The position numbers and the translations under genes are program-made. Below, piece after piece: positions 55,525 to 64,000 of a stretch of DNA of 64,000 nucleotides. Every line of letters begins with the position of its first letter. Position 1 is the stretch's first letter. The notes under the pieces are model-generated. The model saw only the letters and a list, made by a program, of their open reading frames with translations. It did no database searches and was not told the origin of the DNA. Where the stretch lies: NCBI GenBank assembly GCA_032622095.1, contig CP136063.1, positions 65,919,897 through 65,983,896 on the forward strand. The letters run 5' to 3'. This DNA comes from Siphonodentalium dalli (taxonomy: Eukaryota; Mollusca; Scaphopoda; Gadilida; Siphonodentaliidae).

Positions 55525-56716
55525 TAACATCTATTGTCTTGCCTTCCAACTATAATACATGTTGAACATCGTCTTCTTATATCTCGTGAAAAACTTATCA
55601 GTTATTGGCCTTATTAATTCACAACTGGTATTTGATACTGAGATCACCAGGAACATTTAATTCCAATAATAATGAGATTGTAATTTCAAACAAATAATAA
55701 TGTTTTGATGTACAGTTGAACATTGCATTCTTGTATTTCATAGGGACTGTCTCGAATGAAGAGATCATTCATACATATGAAGATACAGACGCCATCAACA
55801 GATGCAGTGGCAGCAGCTGAGGGGGTTTACTGCCGCAGTCTACGTGACATCAGCAGCCCTCGGGTGTAACAACATGAAGGTCTACAAGAATGCAGTTGGA
55901 ACCATCCTAACCAGAGGGTGTCATCTGCCCTGACATGTTGGTAACTCATCATTTATGATTGTTTTAAATGTATGCATTTCCGAAATGAATGTCGTAGGTG
56001 TGTGCGTTATTCGGGGATATGGCGATGTGGGGTGCGACATATAATTTTAATTGTGTTAATTACATTGTTGTATTTTAATCCATGCAATATAGACGTGTTG
56101 ACAAGGTGTATATATTGAATAATTGTATTCATTGTGATATAATAAATATTTTCTTATTTTCTCATTCAAACACCAACATATTTTGTATTATTTGCCATCC
56201 GATTGACAGGGGTCATCCTATCGGGGAGGGGGTTGGCCGGTTTGGACCACGCCAAGAATAATGTTTTAGACTGACACTTCAGCCCATGTAGCGTCATCAA
56301 ATGTTATTTTGCTACATAGCAACACTAAGTATAAAAGGATACTCATTGTTTGCTCATCAAACTTCAAAACAGAATCTCGCCGACGAGTGCATTTATCAAC
56401 AATACTGGTCCGAGTGCTTTATGAATAATTTATTCACATACACTCTTAATCAAGTTCTTGATTTCCTTCTACTATATAGTTCATGTACCCTATACAAGAT
56501 AGACAAACGGTGAAGAAGATTTGAGGAAATTGTACCCATTTTCAGTTAGCACCATATGCCGCTAGTAATATATGAAATGTTCACCCCTTCAAATCATGCA
56601 CAGAGACTTGCATTGCGGACATAAAATTCCCATTGTTTCAAACGGGTATATCGATGCTTGGTTGTCATGCAGTCATTACATAGCCATCGATAATTTAACC
56701 TTAACTATTAAGTTCA
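55525..56716. other. Stretch without a recognised intact gene
   Basis: A possible decayed exon at about 55744-55868 (acceptor TATTTCATAG, frame reading AAAEGVYCRSLRDISSPRV to a stop). The rest is AT-rich with chance frames (56301-56513). Confidence 0.4.
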
Positions 56717-56720
56717 TTAA

Positions 56721-57102
56721 CCCTTTGTGTGCCAGGTCCGATTTTCAACCCATATACCCGGTGCCAATGCATTCTCTTATATATGCGAGTCGACCACAGG
56801 TCGCCTCTCATATATAAGAGAATGCATTGGCCTAACAATTTTTCATCATTTGTTATTATTTTTTACAATTTTAATAATTGTTTCTTATATTCTTTAACAG
56901 GCTTATTTTGTAGGTTTAGGGCCAGGGAATCTTACGTTTTTCATGGGCATCAAAATTATTACTATGAATACTTGGTGATAGTTTTGAGTTATAACATGCC
57001 CTATAGCATGCTTAAGCATACTCAAAAAAAATGAACCAAAAAACAAAAATTTTACAGAACGTAAATTAGGGCCGATGAGATCGGCCCGTGCCACTCAAAG
57101 GG
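56721..57102. mobile_element. piggyBac-like MITE, CCCTTTGTGTGCCA type, one hairpin
   Basis: TTAA flanks it (56717-56720, 57103-57106). Ends are CCCTTTGTGTGCCAGG and the complement of CGTGCCACTCAAAGGG. The interior matches the element at 3861 along its length (CTTACGTTTTTCATGGGCAT), so the two are one subfamily. Confidence 0.88.
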
Positions 57103-57106
57103 TTAA

Positions 57107-57753
57107 ACAAGCAAAGTTGGCTGGTTCTTCTGCACGCATTTTGGTATGGAAAGCTACAATGTGACAAAAACCCAATGCAAATATGCGTATACAGCCGCGA
57201 TGCTATACACTTTCTCTCAAATCATTCAATCACTGGAATGGAATTGGATACAGCAAAAATCACCGAAATGTTGGAATCTGATATGGGCACCATCAAATCG
57301 GAGTAATTAATACCTTTAAACAATGCATTTTTATCAGAAAACATTGGCATATTTCTTACCAGTAACTGGTGGTTATTAACCGATAGTTGGTGGGTAGTTT
57401 TATCTATTGTATTCTCAATATACAAACGTGTGTATTGAGTTTATTTATCAATGGGGTTGCCATTTCCGACAAGAAAAATCCTTCTATTCTTGAACAGTGC
57501 TCAATTGTAGATGATGTGATGATGGTAAAATATTGAATAAACTTATAATTAAGACAAATTAATAGAGATGAAGATCTTTATAGACATTTTTTTAACAAAC
57601 TAAATTGAAGATGAAATTAAATGAACGAATCATAAACACACTATTTGTATACTGATGCTGGTGATAGAAATACGGCTCAGGGGTGGGTATTATTTCGGCT
57701 TTATGCATATTCTGTTAATTGCATAAGAAAAGCCATGCACCGATACCAGGCAA
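57107..57753. other. Non-coding stretch between MITEs
   Basis: Only a 72-codon frame (57088-57306) without motifs. Nothing else is supported. Confidence 0.45.
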
Positions 57754-57757
57754 TTAA

Positions 57758-58183
57758 CCCTTTACCCAACAAAACGGCCAAAAACGCCCAAATAAAGTTT
57801 AAACAGCCTAAAATATCTTCGGTCTGTCTCAATAACACGTACCATACAAATATGGATATCATTGGAACCGGTTCATTGACCACATTGTGATGGTTACAGT
57901 TATGCCCTGTGCCAATGCATTCTCTTATATATGCGAGTCGACCATAGGTCGCCTCGCATATAGTCGACCATAGGTCGCCTCGCATATATAAGAGAATGCA
58001 TTGGCCTAAAAAAAAAAAAAAAAAATTACAATTTTTACCATTTTTTTTTTTTACATTTTTTTTAACAATTTTTATAATATTTCTCTCCATTCTTTGTCAA
58101 TTTTATCATTTTTAATATGTGTTAAGCCAATGCATTCTCTTAACAGAATGCATTGGCACAGGGCCGTTCTGTTGGGTAAAGGG
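57758..58183. mobile_element. piggyBac-like MITE with rearranged hairpins
   Basis: TTAA flanks it (57754-57757, 58184-58187). Ends are CCCTTTACCCAACA and TGTTGGGTAAAGGG. The first hairpin carries an extra copy of GTCGACCATAGGTCGCCTCG. The second has collapsed to TGCATTCTCTTAACAGAATG, with its central part deleted. Confidence 0.92.
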
Positions 58184-58187
58184 TTAA

Positions 58188-59023
58188 GCAAAATTGACTA
58201 GGACAAGATCAGTCGAAATTTTATCAAAGTCCCATTCAGCTATTTACCTGTAAATGGTTACTTCACTTCTCACATGGATGGATTCAGTTATTAGCCTTTC
58301 CGACTCATAAACTCTTAATCTGTATAAATGATATGGTACCCAAATTGGTGGGGGGATTTACATTGGCTGAGCTGCCTTTTTTTCTCATTAATCCATTTGG
58401 TATTTAATTTAATTATTTGGTATTATTTTTGACAACGCGTACTGTCCTATTGAAACATATCTTATGAAAATTAATACGAATATTCACACGATGGCTGACC
58501 TGCACCTGCCGACACTGTTTATGGGGTGAAGTTTCTACTCAGAAAGTGTAAGACCACATTGATCTACTTCGAAGGTTCATACATCAGCCAAACTTCAATA
58601 TATCAGATATGCCACAACTTTCAGTTCAATGTGGCAATTGGAGATATGGAAATTTATTTGAGCCAAATGATGGAATGCTATACCCTCCAACCAGTGAAAA
58701 TATTGAGCTACAAAATATGGAAAGCAGACTGACTTTTAAAGATTTGAAGCCATCAGATCCTGGGAGAGTGCCGTCCGATTTTTAAGCTTCCACAAAGGTA
58801 CGTTCTATTTAGTTGATTGGCTTCACCAGAACAATTGCAAATCGGAGACAGACACATTACATGAGGAGACTGAATATATGCAAAAAACTTAGTGGTAAAA
58901 TTAACTCAGAAAATTCAGAGCAACTTCACAGTAGCATAAATCATGCTAACAACTTCCTTGACCCTTGACCTGATGGAAAGTTCTACTCATTTGTTTTGAG
59001 ACACATTATGTAACACCACAATG
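58188..59023. other. Non-coding stretch
   Basis: A 68-codon frame at 58526-58732 (KTTLIYFEGSYISQTSIYQ) has no recognised family. No splice-bounded exon is evident. Confidence 0.4.
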
Positions 59024-59027
59024 TTAA

Positions 59028-59416
59028 CCCTTTACCCAACAGAATGGCCCTGTGCCAATGCATTCTCTTATATATGCGAGTCGACCATAGGTCGCCTCGC
59101 ATATATAAGAGAATGCATTGGCTTAACACATTAAAAATTATAAAATTGTTAAAGATTGTAAGAAAAAATGGTAAAAAGTGTTAAAAAAGATTTTGTTTAG
59201 GCCAATGCATTCTCTTATATATGCGAGGCGACCTATGGTCGACTCGCATATATAAGAGAATGCATTGGCACAGGGCATAATTAACTATCACAATGTGGTC
59301 AAGGAGCCGGTTCCAATGATATCCATATTTGTATGGTTCTATTGAGACAGACCGAAGATATTTTAGGCTGTTGAAGCTTTATTTGGCCGGTTTTGGCCGG
59401 TTTGTTGGGTAAAGGG
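59028..59416. mobile_element. piggyBac-like MITE, left boundary of tandem duplication
   Basis: TTAA flanks it (59024-59027, 59417-59420). Two hairpins are present. Its interior reads the same as the copy at 60376-60764 as far as I compared. Its left flank (CACAATG) is unique, and its right flank (CAGCTTCATC) is shared with the next copy. Confidence 0.92.
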
Positions 59417-60375
59417 TTAACAGCTTCATCAAGATGGTGAACTTAGGTGGTTGGAAGAAAATGATGTTATCAAGTTGTGACAAAATTGCATTAACATTTG
59501 TATGCTCGTAAATCTCAAGCCAAAATTTGCATCAAATGAGGACTCAAAATTTGCCAAAAAATATTGAATTACAAAGTCGTCATATGTATTTGGATCTCAA
59601 CTCAAAATTAGTACATCACTTCTGGCAAACCTTTTAACGATAGAAATTTCACAAGCTTTTAAGAATATCTGTGGTAAGTGCAAGTTCTCACTTGGATTAT
59701 TTAATCCACAATCAGACTCGAGTACACTAAGTTAGAGTTTTCGAATAGGGTATGCAACTTTGGATATAAGAATGGAACTGACTCCTCGTCTTTGAATGGA
59801 TGTTAGGGCCATCTCAGGATTATACCCAGAAGGAAACATACAATGCATAAGATGGAAATTTGTCATTGAAAATCTGCAACAATCACAGGTGTAATTCAGA
59901 CAGCCACCTTTTTGTGTGATCCATTAGTTGCCAGCCAACGAAGCACAAATAAAGCGGTTTGTTGACTCAACATTAGATTCTAATTCTTCAATGATGAGTC
60001 GATTCAACCAACTCAAGTCACCGCTCCTCCTGGAAATTATAAATGCTATGTGCACAGATAACTAAGCTGGATGGGAATAGAAATGTGTAGAGATGGGGTA
60101 CACGGTCCAACAACCTTTGAAGGGTGGAATATATATTCTAAACCGACACGACGGACAGACTGGATAAAACCCATGAAATCACTAGAAAACGTACTGATGA
60201 TGCATGTGGATATTGATCGATTTCATCCCAGCTCCCTAGCTAGCTGCTTCCTTCTATCTTAACGGATATAATTGTCCTATGCCTATTGCATTCCATTGCA
60301 AGGTCTGAAGAAATTGCTAAATTTGGAGATAGCAAATATTTCCCAAGTTTCCAATAGTCTCAGGGAACAACTTAA

Positions 60376-60764
60376 CCCTTTACCCAACAGAATGGCCCTG
60401 TGCCAATGCATTCTCTTATATATGCGAGTCGACCATAGGTCGCCTCGCATATATAAGAGAATGCATTGGCTTAACACATTAAAAATTATAAAATTGTTAA
60501 AGATTGTAAGAAAAAATGGTAAAAAGTGTTAAAAAAGATTTTGTTTAGGCCAATGCATTCTCTTATATATGCGAGGCGACCTATGGTCGACTCGCATATA
60601 TAAGAGAATGCATTGGCACAGGGCATAATTAACTATCACAATGTGGTCAAGGAGCCGGTTCCAATGATATCCATATTTGTATGGTTCTATTGAGACAGAC
60701 CGAAGATATTTTAGGCTGTTGAAGCTTTATTTGGCCGGTTTTGGCCGGTTTGTTGGGTAAAGGG
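60376..60764. mobile_element. piggyBac-like MITE at the middle junction of the tandem duplication
   Basis: TTAA flanks it (60372-60375, 60765-60768). The left flank GGGAACAAC matches that of the next copy, and the right flank CAGCTTC matches that of the previous copy. Confidence 0.92.
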
Positions 60765-61723
60765 TTAACAGCTTCATCAAGATGGTGAACTTAGGTGGTT
60801 GGAAGAAAATGATGTTATCAAGTTGTGACAAAATTGCATTAACATTTGTATGCTCGTAAATCTCAAGCCAAAATTTGCATCAAATGAGGACTCAAAATTT
60901 GCCAAAAAATATTGAATTACAAAGTCGTCATATGTATTTGGATCTCAACTCAAAATTAGTACATCACTTCTGGCAAACCTTTTAACGATAGAAATTTCAC
61001 AAGCTTTTAAGAATATCTGTGGTAAGTGCAAGTTCTCACTTGGATTATTTAATCCACAATCAGACTCGAGTACACTAAGTTAGAGTTTTCGAATAGGGTA
61101 TGCAACTTTGGATATAAGAATGGAACTGACTCCTCGTCTTTGAATGGATGTTAGGGCCATCTCAGGATTATACCCAGAAGGAAACATACAATGCATAAGA
61201 TGGAAATTTGTCATTGAAAATCTGCAACAATCACAGGTGTAATTCAGACAGCCACCTTTTTGTGTGATCCATTAGTTGCCAGCCAACGAAGCACAAATAA
61301 AGCGGTTTGTTGACTCAACATTAGATTCTAATTCTTCAATGATGAGTCGATTCAACCAACTCAAGTCACCGCTCCTCCTGGAAATTATAAATGCTATGTG
61401 CACAGATAACTAAGCTGGATGGGAATAGAAATGTGTAGAGATGGGGTACACGGTCCAACAACCTTTGAAGGGTGGAATATATATTCTAAACCGACACGAC
61501 GGACAGACTGGATAAAACCCATGAAATCACTAGAAAACGTACTGATGATGCATGTGGATATTGATCGATTTCATCCCAGCTCCCTAGCTAGCTGCTTCCT
61601 TCTATCTTAACGGATATAATTGTCCTATGCCTATTGCATTCCATTGCAAGGTCTGAAGAAATTGCTAAATTTGGAGATAGCAAATATTTCCCAAGTTTCC
61701 AATAGTCTCAGGGAACAACTTAA

Positions 61724-62115
61724 CCCTTTACCCAACATAAAGGCCCTGTGCCAATGCATTCTCTTATATATGCGAGTCGACCATAGGTCGCCTCGCATAT
61801 ATAAGAGAATGCATTGGCTTAACACATTAAAAATTATAAAATTGTTAAAGAATGTAAGAAAAAATGGTAAAAAGTGTTAAAAAAAAGATTTTTTTAGGCC
61901 AATGCATTCTCTTATATATGCGAGGCGACCTATGGTCGACTCGCATATATAAGAGAATGCATTGGCACAGGGCATAACTGTAACTATCACAATGTGGTCA
62001 AGGAGCCGGTTCCAATGATATCCATATGTGTATGGTTCTATTGAGACAGGCCGAAGATAGTTTAGGCGGTTGAAGCTTTATTTGGCCGGTTTTGGCCGGT
62101 TTGTTGGGTAAAGGG
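61724..62115. mobile_element. piggyBac-like MITE, right boundary of tandem duplication
   Basis: TTAA flanks it (61720-61723, 62116-62119). It differs from the other two at several sites (for example CCCAACATAAAGG instead of CCCAACAGAATGG, and a longer A-run), so it is an independent copy rather than a recent duplicate. Confidence 0.92.
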
Positions 62116-62119
62116 TTAA

Positions 62120-62630
62120 TGCAAAAGATGCTCAAAATTATCACTTCTAATCTTTTTACCCGACCAACAACTGGTATCCCAGCTATCTTTTATTACATAT
62201 ATTGGAACTTCTGTCTGCGCTATAGACTCGAAAACTGCTTGACCGATCCAACTCAAATTTGTTATGTAGGCCTTCTTTGATCACGGGAACAATATGGGTG
62301 GGTCAAATTTCATGTGTGACCTGTCCTTGACCTCGCTCATATAGGTATGTTTCTGGACCTATCAAACAATAGTTTGTCTAGCCGCTGTACATTATTCCCA
62401 GACTGAGGCGATCACGAAAAATTCCACAATAACCCTGGACAAAGTCGGCCATATTAACTGTCATCTCCCTGTTTTTTTCTGCAGAAACATTTTTATGCAC
62501 GGTTATATTGAAGTCTTAACAATAGTGCATCATATAGACAAGAGAGACTTAAAAGATTTTGCACCAGAAACCATTAATATGACCAATCAATCATGCTTTC
62601 ATCATTGCTATGGATTAAAGAAGGTATATT
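62120..62630. other. Non-coding stretch, dispersed-repeat-like
   Basis: Sequence such as CCGATCCAACTCAAATTTGT and GACCTGTCCTTGACC looks like a dispersed repeat, but only one copy is in the window. No gene. Confidence 0.4.
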
Positions 62631-62890
62631 ATATTGAACGCTTTGGTGATGTGTTGTCCATAGGCAGATTAAATGGGCTAACCCAGTCTGGTTTTTTTTT
62701 AATAAGGCTCAATGTATGCATCGTCCACAAGCAGATTAAGGGAGATAACCCAGCCTGCTGTTTAAATAAGACTGATGTTTGTGTCGTCCACAGGCAGATT
62801 AAAGGGGCTAACCCAATCTGGTTTTTTAAAAAGGCTCTGATGTATGTGTCGTCCACAGGCAGATTAAGGGAGATAACCCAGCCTGTTTAT
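62630..62890. repeat. ~65-bp tandem repeat, four copies
   Basis: Units contain GTCGTCCACAGGCAGATTAA, GGGGCTAACCCAATCTGG and TTTAAATAAGGCTC. A partial fifth unit (AACCCAGTCTGGTTGTTAAT) continues to about 62960. The open frame over them is repeat-driven. Confidence 0.85.
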
Positions 62891-63539
62891 GACTAGCAGA
62901 CACTCTATACACCTGAATCTCTGAGGGGAGTTAATTAACCCAGTCTGGTTGTTAATAGCAGACACTCTATACACGGCTGCTTCTCATGTTGTGGGATGTA
63001 ACTTGAAAAACTTACCATATTTAAAGCACACTGAAACATTTCACAATACTTCATGTTTATACGATTCTGATGTTCCTAACATTCAACAATGTGCTTTTAA
63101 TGCCAGACATGGGTCATATTAAGCTAAACTTCACTAAATGTTTATCCAAACTATCAGGGACCTTGATTTAAATTATTTGGCCAAGCTGATGGAATTTACC
63201 ATGCAAAAAGCTCTTTTGAGTTTTGCATGAAAGCCAAAAACCATCACAGAGCTTGGCTATGTTAACAGATCGCTTTATTCACCACAGCCGATGAAATATT
63301 TGTGCAGTTTGAAAGCTGCGGACCACACAATTGACTTTCTAAATGGTGCTCAAATGTCAAAACTCCAAATTTTTAATTACAATTTTGATATCAGCTTTAA
63401 TTAGCTGTATGCCCTTTATCTTACCAAAAATTCAATCGGACGTAATAATCACACATATAGAACATGAAGCCTCTCAAATTGTCCTTACATTTAGGGAAAA
63501 CAGAATCAATTCTGTTTGGGTCTGGAAAGAAACTTGTAT

Positions 63540-64000
63540 AAAACACTCTGAACTGAGTGTCTGCTTTGATGGCGTTGACATCGAACCAACTAAATCTGTT
63601 AAATATTTGGGGGTGTTCCTGGATCAGAGGCTTAATGGAGAAATGATGGCAGAGCATGTTCTAAGTAAGGTAAATGCAAAACTGAAATTTTTATACAGAA
63701 AAGCTAACTATATGAATGAAAAATGCAGAACTTCTAATTAATGCTCTTATTCAATGTCATTTTGACTACTCAAATGGTTTTTGGTTCTCTAGTCTGACAG
63801 TAAAAACCAAAAAGCGTCTTCAAGCATCTCAAAATAGACTTGTCAGATTTATCATGAAACTAGATCGCATGACTCATATTGGTTATAATGAATTTAAACA
63901 TGTTAAATGGCTGCCAGTGAGTGATAGGGTAGACTTCATAAAAATACTGATGGAACTAAAATTCTCGGAAAAGAAAGCGCCAGCATATTTAGATAATAAT
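63540..64000 (+). pseudogene. Non-LTR retrotransposon RT, C-terminal part, continues past right edge
   Basis: The frame to 63741 contains VKYLGVFLDQRLNGEMMAEH then VLSKVNAKLKFLYRKAN, the KYLGVxLD thumb pattern of LINE reverse transcriptases. Near 63725 it shifts by one base and continues ELLINALIQCHFDYSNGFWF, RLQASQNRLVRFIMKLDR and HVKWLPVSDRVDFIKILME, open to the window end. This is the region after the YxDD catalytic box in CR1/Jockey/L2-type elements. The catalytic box itself is not visible upstream, so the copy is truncated and frame-shifted. Confidence 0.75.

Larger units (their letters stand above)
59028..62115. repeat. Tandem duplication, period 1348 bp, MITE at each junction
   Basis: 59421-60371 and 60769-61719 appear identical. 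MITEs stand before, between and after the two units, exactly 1348 bp apart (59028, 60376, 61724). The outer flanks differ from each other, as expected for unequal recombination between two MITEs flanking one unit. The unit itself holds no recognised gene (only a 63-codon frame, GIEMCRDGVHGPTTFEGWN). Confidence 0.9.

Noticed and set aside
60071..60262. 63-codon frame repeated at 61419-61610 (GIEMCRDGVHGPTTFEGWN)
   Set aside because: It is duplicated only because the 1348-bp unit is duplicated. No family motif, splice site or other support.

Overview
This window is eukaryotic, AT-rich, intron-bearing DNA. It looks like an invertebrate animal genome, most plausibly a mollusc or another lophotrochozoan. 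That assignment is inference. It rests on the mix of transposons (DIRS, Crypton, hAT, MULE with a Ulp1-type protease, piggyBac-like and Tc1/mariner-like MITEs, non-LTR fragments), on dispersed ~190-bp tandem repeats that begin and end near AGCTCAAC/GTTGAGCT, and on animal-type arylsulfatase exons. No prokaryotic operon, CRISPR array, rRNA or tRNA was recognised. Many open frames here begin with TTG or are opened by tandem repeats, so only frames with protein-family motifs, splice signals or element context are called.

Layout. 1-3.1 kb (minus): a spliced MULE transposase with a SWIM zinc finger, followed by a Ulp1/C48 protease domain one frame away that runs off the left edge. 3.9-6.3 kb: a TTAA-flanked MITE and a non-LTR retrotransposon tail. 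6.5-11.6 kb: a decayed DIRS-type tyrosine-recombinase retrotransposon with nested inverted repeats, sitting inside a foldback element. 11.6-14.5 kb: a small hAT element carrying only a BED finger, a piggyBac-like MITE, a palindrome, and an open frame interrupted by another MITE. 17-19.6 kb: isolated candidate exons, a G-rich 22-bp minisatellite, and a decayed endogenous copy of a CRESS-DNA virus Rep gene. 19.7-22.4 kb: a duplicated exon-like segment, one copy split by a deleted MULE.

22.6-30.8 kb: tandem repeats, a foldback element, a 1.07-kb hAT insertion inside a minisatellite, and two exons of an arylsulfatase B-type gene. This is the best candidate for an ordinary host gene. 31-36 kb: more dispersed tandem repeat split by a 1.6-kb hAT element, then a 36-bp satellite. 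36.5-38.1 kb: a decayed Crypton-type tyrosine recombinase. 40.9-54.7 kb: a distinctive block with a short basic coiled-coil ORF, a segment present two to three times (one copy flanked by an exact 40-bp duplication), CCAAT/TATA promoter-like sites, a broken envelope-type fusion glycoprotein resembling baculovirus F/errantivirus Env, an intact SGNH-hydrolase ORF, and a decayed SGNH relative. 55-62 kb: six TTAA-flanked MITEs, three of which bound a 1348-bp tandem duplication. 62.6-64 kb: a small tandem repeat and a second non-LTR retrotransposon tail leaving the right edge.

The window is therefore an accessory, repeat-dense landscape. The items most worth a second look are the Rep fossil, the envelope plus SGNH cassette, the MULE-protease pair, and a perfect hairpin module shared by MITEs with different terminal repeats.
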